A stretch of 12,646 bases of DNA from an uncultured Elusimicrobia bacterium (GTDB lineage Bacteria > Elusimicrobiota > Endomicrobiia > Endomicrobiales > Endomicrobiaceae): NCBI GenBank assembly GCA_937916125.1, contig CALGGE010000073.1:1-12646 (forward strand). The letters run 5' to 3'. Positions 1-6,205 of this stretch are shown piece after piece; positions within the stretch are counted from its first letter, which is position 1, and the number at the start of each line of letters is the position of its first letter. Position numbers and translations under genes: made by a program. A model generated the notes under the pieces. It searched no databases, was not told the DNA's origin, and was given only the letters and a program-made list of their open reading frames with translations.

Positions 1-1
1 A

Positions 2-88
2 CACGGGAAAGTGTCGAACAAAAAGCGTGCCCTTCGGGAAAAAACTTTTGCCGTTGTCTCAAAAATTCAGGGAACACTGAATAAATAA
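2..88 (+). CDS. possible C-terminal end of an unknown plus-strand protein (partial)
   Basis: From the window edge an open frame reads HGKVSNKKRALREKTFAVVS and continues for eight residues to a TAA at 86-88. The translation is basic and has the composition of a plausible protein tail, and this stretch is richer in G+C than the ribD region. I recognise no family. All three plus-strand frames are open over most of this short segment, so openness alone proves little. The last seven codons lie inside the palindromic element that starts at 69, so if the gene is real its end was supplied by, or overlaps, that element. It points towards ribD. Confidence 0.2.
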   Translation, partial: HGKVSNKKRALREKTFAVVSKIQGTLNK

Positions 89-233
89 CGATATGAAAGA
101 TTGATAGGAAATTTCGAGCTATAAAGAGGCGGAAGTTCGAAGAAATAGTGAATTCTATTTCAAGAAATTCCAACGAATTTAGAGCCGAAATTTACATCAA
201 GGTTTTATGGCGATAGTTTGTTCAGTGTTCCCT
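69..233. mobile_element. MITE-like palindromic element with 13-bp terminal inverted repeats
   Basis: The ends are perfect inverted repeats: AGGGAACACTGAA at 69-81 and its reverse complement at 221-233. The interior is an imperfect palindrome centred near 151. AAATTTCG (109-116) mirrors CGAAATTT (186-193), GGAA (131-134) mirrors TTCC (168-171), and GAAATAG (142-148) pairs with CTATTTC (155-161) around a 6-base loop. The 165-bp length is far too short for a transposase and none is encoded. These are the marks of a non-autonomous miniature inverted-repeat transposable element. I see no clear target-site duplication; the immediate flanks are TTC on the left and AAA on the right. It lies about 100 bp beyond the ribD stop and, if transcribed with ribD, could fold as a long hairpin and act as a terminator or mRNA stabiliser. 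Confidence 0.65.
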
Positions 234-330
234 AAAGCTCATAGACGGCTACAGGCTGCACTCGAACATATTCCCTTTTTGCTCCGCAACTCTTCAACTC
301 TTCAACTGTCGTTATTGTACATTGCCGTTT
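234..330. other. short intergenic segment after ribD, with a small tandem repeat
   Basis: No gene is visible between the palindromic element and the ribD stop. An 8-base unit, CAACTCTT, occurs twice with a third partial copy (287-307). The adjoining 11-mer TTGCTCCGCAA (279-289) is a small palindrome whose reverse complement recurs at 9217-9227. No standard terminator for ribD (GC-rich hairpin plus U tract on the minus strand) can be seen here. Confidence 0.4.
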
Positions 331-1422
331 TCAGCTGTTTTTTGCAAAAATTGCAATATCCGTTCCAAACTTTTTAACTTCAATTTTTTTAAATTTCAAA
401 GAGTCTTTTATACATTTTATTCCGTTGCCTTCAACAAAAGTTTTTGCATTTCTTCCGCCTACTATTATCGGTGCAACAAACAAAATAATCCCGTTAACTT
501 TACCCGTTTTAAAAACTGAAGCATTTATTTCTCCCCCACCCTCTATCATAATTCTTCTTAAAGCCATTTTATTCAGTTTTTCAATTATAACATTAAAATC
601 TTTTTTTGCCGACTTAAAATTTATCGGTATAAGCCTTATGCAATCTTTATTAAAATATGCGGGAATTTTTTTTATACTTTCGTCATATAAAATTATTGTC
701 GGAATAGTCCCGTCAAGGACATTGTAATTTTTAGGAATTTTCAATTTCTCGTCAAGGATGACTCTCACGGGATTTTTCCCGTAGCCGTGAGAAGACAACA
801 TCGGATTATCTTTCATTACGGTGTTAGTCCCTACGAGAATTGCATCAAATGTTGTTCTTAATTGATGAACGAACTTCCTTGATTTTTCATTTGATATCCA
901 TTTCGAATCGCCCGATTCGCTTGCAATTTTTCCGTCCAAAGATACGGCGGATTTTACAAGTACATATGATTTTGTATTTTTTATATTATCAATATATTCT
1001 TTGTTAAGTTCCCGTGCCTGTTTTTCCAAAACACCGTTTATTACTTCAATTCCTGCCTGTTTTAATTTTTTAAAACTTTTGCCGCCCGTCAATTTGTTGG
1101 GATCTTTCATCGCACAGACAACGGTTTTTATTTCGGATTTTATTATTAAATCCACGCAAGGCGGACATTTGCCCCAGTTATTGCAAGGTTCCAAATTCAC
1201 ATACAATGTTGAACCTGCAACATCCTTTTTGTTTGCGGAATTTATCGCTTCGGCTTCCGCATGAGCCGCACCGAAATATTTATGATAACCTTTTGATATT
1301 ATTTTGCCGTCTTTAACAAGAATTGCTCCTACCAAAGGATTGGGAAAAACAAAGCCTTTACCTTTCTCGGCTAAGCTCAAAACAAGCTGCATATACAATT
1401 TATGATCGATATTTTTTTTCAT
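331..1422 (-). CDS. ribD: bifunctional riboflavin biosynthesis protein RibD (pyrimidine deaminase / reductase)
   Basis: RibD carries out two cytosolic steps of riboflavin synthesis: deamination of the diaminopyrimidine made from GTP, then NADPH-dependent reduction of its ribosyl side chain. The N-terminal deaminase domain (about 1-145) has the zinc site H54-A-E56 and LEPC (C80) followed by CPPC (C89). The C-terminal reductase domain has SAVSLDGKIA (158-167), WISNEKSR (175-182), ILVGTNT (195-201) and EGGGEIN (294-300). The length of 363 aa is normal for the fused enzyme. I chose the ATG at 1422 over a TTG at 1449 because GGAG (1434-1437) lies 11 bases upstream and is itself held in the riboswitch hairpin; the TTG extension would run through that hairpin. 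Family members usually have TPPC where this one has CPPC, which adds a cysteine (C86) beside the zinc ligands. No other rib gene follows it in the window. Confidence 0.95.
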   Translation of the reverse strand: MKKNIDHKLYMQLVLSLAEKGKGFVFPNPLVGAILVKDGKIISKGYHKYFGAAHAEAEAINSANKKDVAGSTLYVNLEPCNNWGKCPPCVDLIIKSEIKTVVCAMKDPNKLTGGKSFKKLKQAGIEVINGVLEKQARELNKEYIDNIKNTKSYVLVKSAVSLDGKIASESGDSKWISNEKSRKFVHQLRTTFDAILVGTNTVMKDNPMLSSHGYGKNPVRVILDEKLKIPKNYNVLDGTIPTIILYDESIKKIPAYFNKDCIRLIPINFKSAKKDFNVIIEKLNKMALRRIMIEGGGEINASVFKTGKVNGIILFVAPIIVGGRNAKTFVEGNGIKCIKDSLKFKKIEVKKFGTDIAIFAKNS

Positions 1423-1433
1423 AAAAATAAAAA

Positions 1434-1461
1434 CTCCGAAAAAATACAAATTCTTTCGGGG
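1434..1461 (-). promoter_or_regulatory. Shine-Dalgarno-sequestering hairpin of the ribD riboswitch
   Basis: Read on the minus strand, CCCCGAAAGAA (1461-1451) pairs with TTTTTTCGGAG (1444-1434) across a 6-base loop. There are 10 pairs including one G-U, with a single C-A mismatch near the base. The 3' arm contains GGAG, the only good ribosome-binding sequence for the ribD ATG at 1422, so the hairpin should block translation. There is no U tract, so this is a translational device and not a terminator. Confidence 0.75.
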
Positions 1462-1489
1462 CTGACAACAATTAAAACAAATTTTTAAT

Positions 1490-1638
1490 TTCTTCTCTCA
1501 TCCGGACTGCATGAAACAATGTTTCATTCACCGTCGGCATCCGATTTTCACGGATTCGTTTCACTTTTTCAGTGAAGTCGTAGGCTCAGCTCTTTCGGAG
1601 CATTACTACCGGTAAGGATTTTCACCTTCCCCGAAGAA
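1490..1638 (-). ncRNA. FMN riboswitch aptamer (RFN element) controlling ribD
   Basis: The reverse complement contains the conserved RFN blocks in order: TTCTTCGGGG at the 5' side of the basal stem, AAGGTGAAAATCC, TTACCGGTAGTAATGC, GAGCCTACG, AATCGGATGCCGACGGTGAA, and AGTCCGGATGAGAGAAGAA at the 3' side. The basal helix P1 is TTCTTC (1638-1633) with GAAGAA (1495-1490), and the variable arm is the ACTTCACTGAAAAAGTGAA hairpin. The element lies in the ribD leader on the same strand, about 70 bases before the start codon. FMN binding should stabilise P1, and through the hairpin at 1434-1461 repress ribD translation. The family is known to sense FMN; the mechanism here is inferred from base pairing. 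Confidence 0.97.
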
Positions 1639-1647
1639 TATACGTAT

Positions 1648-1676
1648 ATTCTACAAAAATTTTATATAAAATACAA
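1648..1676 (-). promoter_or_regulatory. candidate sigma-70-type promoter for the riboswitch-ribD transcript
   Basis: On the minus strand a -35-like TTGTAT (1676-1671) is separated by 17 bases from a -10-like TAGAAT (1653-1648). Transcription would begin around 1641, just ahead of the first strand of riboswitch stem P1. The -10 matches the consensus at five of six bases but the -35 is weak. An overlapping alternative is TTGTTT-16-TATAAA a little upstream. The region is very AT-rich, so chance matches are possible; the placement between the xerD stop and the aptamer is the main support. Confidence 0.4.
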
Positions 1677-1702
1677 ATTATAAAACAACCATACTAACAA
1701 CA

Positions 1703-2572
1703 TTACCCTCTCGGATGATATTTTGTATGCTGTTCTTTCAACCTTTCCTGACTTATATGTGTATAGATTTGAGTCGTGGAAATGGAACTGTGCCCGAGCA
1801 TTTCCTGAACTACTCTGATATCGGCACCGCCCGTAAGCAGATGAGTGGCAAAAGAGTGTCGTAACGTATGAGGCGATATTTTCTTGGTAATACCTGCATT
1901 TATTGCAATCTGTTTCAACTGTCGCCAAAATTCTATTCTGGAAATAGGCTTTTTAAGACGGGTTAAAAACAATGCATCAGACTTTGTATTCTTTCTTATT
2001 CTCAAATATCTCTTTATATAACTTTGAGCTTTACTTCCGAAAACGACAAGCCTTTCTTTACCGCCTTTACCGAAAACTTTTACATAACACTCGTCAATAT
2101 TTATATCGGATAATTTAATGTTTATAAGTTCGGAAACTCTTAAGCCCGTAGCATAAAGAAGCTCCAACATTGCTCTGTTTCTTACGGATAAATCGTCTAT
2201 ACCGGAAACAGAATTTAAAAGTTCGGTGACTTCATCCACAGTCAACATGTCCGGAAGTATTTGCGGAGTTTTCGGCGTGGTAAGATAAACAGTGGGGTCA
2301 GTTTGGATATAGTCTTCCGCAATTAAAAATTTATAGTATTGCCTTATGGATTCTATCATTCTGTAAATGCTTGTAGCCTTAAACTTGAGAGTATCTTTAA
2401 GATACCAGAAAAAATCCGATATTTCGTTGTGAGAGACAGTTTTGAAATCTTTACCGTTTTTTTCCAAAAAAGACAAATATGTATTAAGGTCTGTTCCGTA
2501 AGCAGCTGCCGTATTCTTGGAAAGACCTTTTTCGATTAATATGAAGTTGATGAAAGAATCAAGATAGTTCAT
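1703..2572 (-). CDS. xerD: site-specific tyrosine recombinase XerD/XerC
   Basis: This is a tyrosine recombinase that, with a partner recombinase, resolves chromosome dimers at dif sites, usually activated by FtsK. At 289 aa it has the normal length. The N-terminal SAM-like core-binding domain spans about 1-95 and the catalytic domain about 107-280. All catalytic residues are visible: R145 (ATGLRVSEL), K169 (GKGGKER), H235 and R238 (PHTLRHSFATH), H261 (GHSS) and nucleophile Y270 (TTQIYTH). XerC and XerD cannot be told apart with certainty from the sequence alone; XerD is the better guess from the C-terminal motif. No strong Shine-Dalgarno precedes the ATG at 2572. It is the last gene of the block before the riboswitch, and ftsK, its expected partner, lies upstream in the same block. 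Confidence 0.93.
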   Translation of the reverse strand: MNYLDSFINFILIEKGLSKNTAAAYGTDLNTYLSFLEKNGKDFKTVSHNEISDFFWYLKDTLKFKATSIYRMIESIRQYYKFLIAEDYIQTDPTVYLTTPKTPQILPDMLTVDEVTELLNSVSGIDDLSVRNRAMLELLYATGLRVSELINIKLSDINIDECYVKVFGKGGKERLVVFGSKAQSYIKRYLRIRKNTKSDALFLTRLKKPISRIEFWRQLKQIAINAGITKKISPHTLRHSFATHLLTGGADIRVVQEMLGHSSISTTQIYTHISQERLKEQHTKYHPRG

Positions 2573-2585
2573 TTTACATTTAATA

Positions 2586-2654
2586 TCAAATTTTCAACCG
2601 TCGTTCTCGCAAAAAGGTAATCATATTCTCGTTTACTCCGTTTGTCGTTCCCAT
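2586..2654 (-). CDS. candidate 22-codon small frame between the MBL hydrolase and xerD
   Basis: In the 104-bp gap between these two genes a minus-strand frame reads MGTTNGVNENMITFLRERRL plus two residues, then TGA. It starts 22 bases after the MBL stop and is preceded by GAGGT 8 bases upstream of the ATG (with a second AGAGGT directly abutting it), a better ribosome-binding site than the one for xerD itself. It ends 13 bases before the xerD ATG in a different frame. I recognise no family. It could be a small protein, a leader that couples translation into xerD, or chance. Confidence 0.3.
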   Translation of the reverse strand: MGTTNGVNENMITFLRERRLKI

Positions 2655-2676
2655 ACCTCTATACCTCAAATTTGTT

Positions 2677-3315
2677 TTACAAATTCTCAGCTGCCGTCAT
2701 TAAATATCTGTTGTATTGCAGTTCTCTTTCTAAAGTCGTAAACGGACCGTGTCCCGGAAAAATTTCAGTTCCTTTCGGCAAAATTTTTATCTTTTGCAGA
2801 GAAGAAATAAGAGTTTCATAACTTCCGCCGAACAAATCCGTTCTTCCTACGGAATCGTAAAAAATCGTATCACCTGCAAATAAGATATTTTCTATCAATA
2901 TACATACGGAACCTTTGCTGTGTCCCGGCGTATGTATAACGGAATATTCGCAAAAAGATGTTTTTTTTGTTTCGTCGGTATTAAAAATTATATCCGGATT
3001 ATTTATTGTTATCGGTTCGTCCGTTGATTCGGAATAGTTGAAATTTGCATTCCGCAACATTTCCGTATCAAGTTTGTGAATTGCCAAAGGGATATTATAT
3101 TTGTTTCTTATTACATCGTCGGAAAAAATATGATCAAAATGTCCGTGCGTATTTATGAGAAGTTCCGGCTTTAAATTCAATTCTTCTATTTTGTTTATAA
3201 CTTTCGTTCCGTCGCAGCCTGGATCAATAATAATTGCTTTTTTGGCGGTATCATCATAAACCAAAAAGCAATTAACACCATAATCGCCAGATACGACAAA
3301 ATCCGTTTTAATCAT
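2677..3315 (-). CDS. metallo-beta-lactamase-fold hydrolase, glyoxalase II-like
   Basis: This is a single-domain MBL-fold metal hydrolase of 212 aa, close to the short glyoxalase II-like (YcbL-type) family, probably cytosolic. The metal-binding pattern is complete: H57-G-H59-F-D61-H62, then H132 in HTPGHSKGS, D149 in AGDTIF, and H189 in FPGHGP. It lacks the C-terminal substrate-binding domain of full glyoxalase II, so hydrolysis of lactoylglutathione cannot be assumed; related proteins act on various thioesters or remain uncharacterised. The ATG at 3315 lies 4 bases after the pgsA stop, which indicates co-transcription and probably translational coupling. Confidence 0.85.
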   Translation of the reverse strand: MIKTDFVVSGDYGVNCFLVYDDTAKKAIIIDPGCDGTKVINKIEELNLKPELLINTHGHFDHIFSDDVIRNKYNIPLAIHKLDTEMLRNANFNYSESTDEPITINNPDIIFNTDETKKTSFCEYSVIHTPGHSKGSVCILIENILFAGDTIFYDSVGRTDLFGGSYETLISSLQKIKILPKGTEIFPGHGPFTTLERELQYNRYLMTAAENL

Positions 3316-3319
3316 TTTA

Positions 3320-3937
3320 TTATTTTTCCGAAAAAATATCTCTGTGTTTATAAATATAACTTATTCCCGAATACAGCGTGAGAACAGTTGTTATCATCAT
3401 CAACCAAAAAGGAGTTTTTAAAAGAATTAAACCGAATATCTTCTGAGCTTTTGTCCCTTCGATAAGGTCATACGGCGTCAAAGAATAGAATTTTATAAGA
3501 AAAGAATTTACGGACAAAATAACAAGTATCGTTATTATTGCTATCATCTGCGAAGTTGTCTTAACTTTTCCCGACATATTGGCGGGAATAATAATATTTT
3601 TTGAAGCGGCAATCGAACGCAAACCGGTAATAATAAATTCCCTCGAGATTATACAGATTACCATCCAAGCGGGAATATTTAAAATATATATTGCCACAAA
3701 TGAAATAAATGCCGACGCCACAAGAAGTTTATCGGCAAGAGGGTCTAAGAAAATGCCGAAAGTTGTAACAATATTTCTTTTCCTTGCGATTTTACCGTCA
3801 TAAAAATCCGTAATCGACGCAGCAACAAAAACGATTAATGCAAAAACGTTTGTCCAAAAAGTATCTACCGTCATAAGGACGATAAAGACCGGGACCAATA
3901 ATACTCTAATCATTGTTAATTTATTTGCCAGATTCAT
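3320..3937 (-). CDS. pgsA: CDP-diacylglycerol--glycerol-3-phosphate 3-phosphatidyltransferase PgsA
   Basis: PgsA is an integral membrane enzyme that transfers phosphatidyl from CDP-diacylglycerol to glycerol-3-phosphate, the committed step to phosphatidylglycerol. The 205-aa protein has the complete CDP-alcohol phosphatidyltransferase signature: D44-x2-D47-G48-x2-A51-R52-x8-G61-x3-D65-x3-D69. Several hydrophobic segments are visible (about 10-27, 30-44, 70-98, 130-150, 170-195). The N-terminal NLANKLTMIRVLLVP is typical of PgsA, which favours this over phosphatidylserine synthase. The ATG at 3937 has GAGGT 9 bases upstream and follows rimO by 30 bases. A rodZ-like gene close upstream of pgsA also occurs in Firmicutes (ymfM-pgsA), an old neighbourhood. 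Confidence 0.93.
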   Translation of the reverse strand: MNLANKLTMIRVLLVPVFIVLMTVDTFWTNVFALIVFVAASITDFYDGKIARKRNIVTTFGIFLDPLADKLLVASAFISFVAIYILNIPAWMVICIISREFIITGLRSIAASKNIIIPANMSGKVKTTSQMIAIITILVILSVNSFLIKFYSLTPYDLIEGTKAQKIFGLILLKTPFWLMMITTVLTLYSGISYIYKHRDIFSEK

Positions 3938-3967
3938 AATTATATAACCTCATCAACAAAATATTGT

Positions 3968-5290
3968 TTATCGGGATACATCCCCGAGTACGGCAGTAAG
4001 ATCGTAATCTTTATATCCGTTAATTTTAACTTTTACAAATTTTCCCGTAAGTATTTTATCATTTTTATTTATGATAATATTATTATCCGTTTCCGGTGCC
4101 TGAAAATACGCTCTTGCAAAAATTTTATTTTTATAAACATATTCGGGCAACACTTCAAATGTTTTTCCTGCTTTCAAGGAATTATTTCTTATAATATTTT
4201 GAAACTGTTCCGCGGCAAGAATTTCTTTTCGTCTTTCCATAACTTCCTCAGAAATTTTATTTTTCATTTTATACGACGGAGCAAGTTCCTGATCGGAATA
4301 ACAGAATATTCCTATATGTTCGAAATAATTTTCTTTAACGAAAGAAACCATTTCTTTAAAATCCCGCTCGGTTTCTCCGGGAAAACCCGTTATCAAAGAA
4401 GTTCTTAAAATTATATCGGGATATTTTGTTTTAATATCCTCGATAATTTTCCTTGTATTCAAAGGACGTTTCATATTTTTCAAAACGGTTTTCGATATAT
4501 GTTGTATCGGAATATCCATATAATTACAAATATTTTCACTTCCGTAAATCACATCAAGAAGCTCTTTTGTTATCGTCGAAGGATATGCATATAAAAGTCT
4601 TATCCACTTTAAATCTTTTATTTCGGCAAGTTTCTTTAAAAGTTTTGCCAAAGAAAGCTTGCCGTATATATCAAGTCCGTAAGAAGTAGTCTCCTGTGCT
4701 ATAATATTAAGTTCACGCACTCCGGCAGCGACTAAAGCCTTTGCTTCATCCGTAATCGATTTAATCGGTCTGCTGACGAGCTTCCCTCTAAGTTTAGGTA
4801 TAATACAATAACTGCAACCGTGCGTACAGCCCTCGGAAATTTTAATATATGCGGACGGCAACGGGGAAGATAAAACTCTTGTTTTGAAAGTCCGTACACC
4901 GCCGACACAATCGGTATCGGAAAAAAATTTTTGTTTCTTAATCAGATTAACAATATTATAATAATTTCCCGTGCCTACATAACCGTCAATAAACGGATAT
5001 TTATCCTGCATTTTATCCTGCAAAAGCTGTGAAAGACAGCCCGAAACAAAAATTTTTAAATCGGGATTGGCTTTCTTAAGTTTTCCGGCATAAACTATCC
5101 GGTTATGAGACTCTTCCCGTGCATCACGTATAAAAGAACAAGTGTGAATTATTATATTATCGGTTTCTTTCAAATTTTCCGTAAGTTCAAAACCGTTTTT
5201 CATAAATAATCCGGCAACCGTTTCCGACTCTACCGTATTTTTGGAACAACCTAAAGTAATAATAGAAACTCTGTTATTTTTCAAAATCAA
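3968..5290 (-). CDS. rimO: ribosomal protein S12 methylthiotransferase RimO
   Basis: RimO is a radical-SAM enzyme with two iron-sulfur clusters that adds a methylthio group to an aspartate of ribosomal protein S12. Its 440 aa show the MTTase N-terminal domain with cluster ligands C15 (LGCSKN), C51 (HTCSFI) and C85 (SGCLSQ), then the radical-SAM CxxxCxxC at C155, C159 and C162, and a C-terminal TRAM-like domain from about 375. HTCSFI followed by ARE-ES and the ISEGC/IIPKLRGK context fit RimO better than the tRNA enzyme MiaB. The frame opens with TTG at 5290, overlapping the rodZ stop. A second TTG at 5284, two codons later, is better spaced (6 bases) from AGAGA and may be the true start. No ATG is available nearby, so a non-ATG, coupled start is likely. 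Confidence 0.93.
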   Translation of the reverse strand: MILKNNRVSIITLGCSKNTVESETVAGLFMKNGFELTENLKETDNIIIHTCSFIRDAREESHNRIVYAGKLKKANPDLKIFVSGCLSQLLQDKMQDKYPFIDGYVGTGNYYNIVNLIKKQKFFSDTDCVGGVRTFKTRVLSSPLPSAYIKISEGCTHGCSYCIIPKLRGKLVSRPIKSITDEAKALVAAGVRELNIIAQETTSYGLDIYGKLSLAKLLKKLAEIKDLKWIRLLYAYPSTITKELLDVIYGSENICNYMDIPIQHISKTVLKNMKRPLNTRKIIEDIKTKYPDIILRTSLITGFPGETERDFKEMVSFVKENYFEHIGIFCYSDQELAPSYKMKNKISEEVMERRKEILAAEQFQNIIRNNSLKAGKTFEVLPEYVYKNKIFARAYFQAPETDNNIIINKNDKILTGKFVKVKINGYKDYDLTAVLGDVSR

Positions 5291-6156
5291 TCTCTTTTAA
5301 ATTCCATTGTTTTAACTTTGCTTTCTCCGTCGGCTATATTAATAAATTTATCATTAAAGTAAACTTCTATTCCTTCGGTATCTCCCGTCTTTAAAGAAAA
5401 TTTATTTTTAGCTTTTGACGTGTAATGATGACCTTTCTGTAAAATCCCCTCAAAAGAGGTACGATTATCGGAATAGAGTTTTATCCAGGTATTATGTTTT
5501 GCATTTATCTGTAAAGTAATATCATGTAAAGCCGGCTGTATCGGCTTTTTAATTTCTTCCCGAAGCTGTTCCCGAATTTGTTCTTCGACGACGGGAGTAT
5601 CTTCTTTTAAAGAATCATCTTCCGGAGATTGAACGGACTCCGGTTTGTCAATATTATTATCATTATCATCTTTTAATTCATCTGTCTTAGATTCAAGAAG
5701 CTGTTGAGAAACTACCGTATTTTGCATATAGCCGTCAATTTCATCCAAGTCCGGCAAAGCCGTATTTATATTATCGACTATTTTTACGATACCAAAAACA
5801 AAAAGCAAAATAACAAGACACAGAAAACTTAATACTATAGCCCTTTTATGTTTTTTAAAAAACTTGGATAATGTCTCTTTTAAGCCGTCTTTTCTATTAA
5901 GTCTCAAATATTCCTGATATTTTTCTATTTTTACCTGTTCGTAAATATTTATCATTTCCGCAGCGTCAAGGTACAAATATTTTGAATAAGTTTTTAAAAA
6001 ATTTTTGTAATAAAGTTCCGCGGGAAAAGCAGAAACATCATCGTGCTCTATAGCCTCAAGATATTCCGTTTTTATTTTTGTTTCTCTGTGAACTCTATCC
6101 AATGTTAATTTTCTTACAAGTCTTTCGTGCTGTAAAATTGCTCCCGGACCATTCAT
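5287..6156 (-). CDS. rodZ: RodZ-like membrane protein with N-terminal helix-turn-helix and C-terminal DUF4115 domain
   Basis: RodZ-type proteins are bitopic inner-membrane proteins that link the MreB cytoskeleton to the wall-elongation machinery. The 289-aa product has a cytoplasmic HTH_25-type domain (about 4-75: LTLDRVHRETKI, YLEAIEHDD, YYKNFLKTYSKYL), a positively charged juxtamembrane stretch (98-105), one transmembrane segment (about 106-128), an acidic low-complexity linker (about 150-205) and a beta-rich C-terminal domain with TWIKLYSDN and EVYFND (about 212-288). I chose the ATG at 6156 because AGAGGA lies 7 bases upstream; a TTG at 6216 would add 20 unconserved residues and overlap lolA. 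An alternative would be another HTH membrane protein, but the domain order favours RodZ. Confidence 0.82.
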   Translation of the reverse strand: MNGPGAILQHERLVRKLTLDRVHRETKIKTEYLEAIEHDDVSAFPAELYYKNFLKTYSKYLYLDAAEMINIYEQVKIEKYQEYLRLNRKDGLKETLSKFFKKHKRAIVLSFLCLVILLFVFGIVKIVDNINTALPDLDEIDGYMQNTVVSQQLLESKTDELKDDNDNNIDKPESVQSPEDDSLKEDTPVVEEQIREQLREEIKKPIQPALHDITLQINAKHNTWIKLYSDNRTSFEGILQKGHHYTSKAKNKFSLKTGDTEGIEVYFNDKFINIADGESKVKTMEFKRD

Positions 6157-6163
6157 ATTTTTA

Positions 6164-6169
6164 TCCTCT
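6164..6169 (-). promoter_or_regulatory. ribosome-binding site deciding the rodZ start
   Basis: AGAGGA on the minus strand ends 7 bases before the ATG at 6156, the ideal spacing. It fixes the start there and not at the in-frame TTG 60 bases upstream. Confidence 0.7.
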
Positions 6170-6205
6170 GAATTAATGTACAATCGGCGTACAGTATATA
6201 ATAAA

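Noticed and set aside
1..68. CCCTTCGGG (31-39) as a terminator stem
   Set aside because: The stem is only two or three pairs and is followed by an A run, not a T run, on the plus strand; on the minus strand no T tract follows the stem directly.
287..307. Tandem CAACTCTT units as a CRISPR or iteron array
   Set aside because: There are only two and a half 8-base units without spacers; simple slippage is sufficient.
425..727. Plus-strand hydrophobic frame opposite ribD
   Set aside because: It is antisense to the conserved RibD reductase domain and has no ribosome site or family resemblance.
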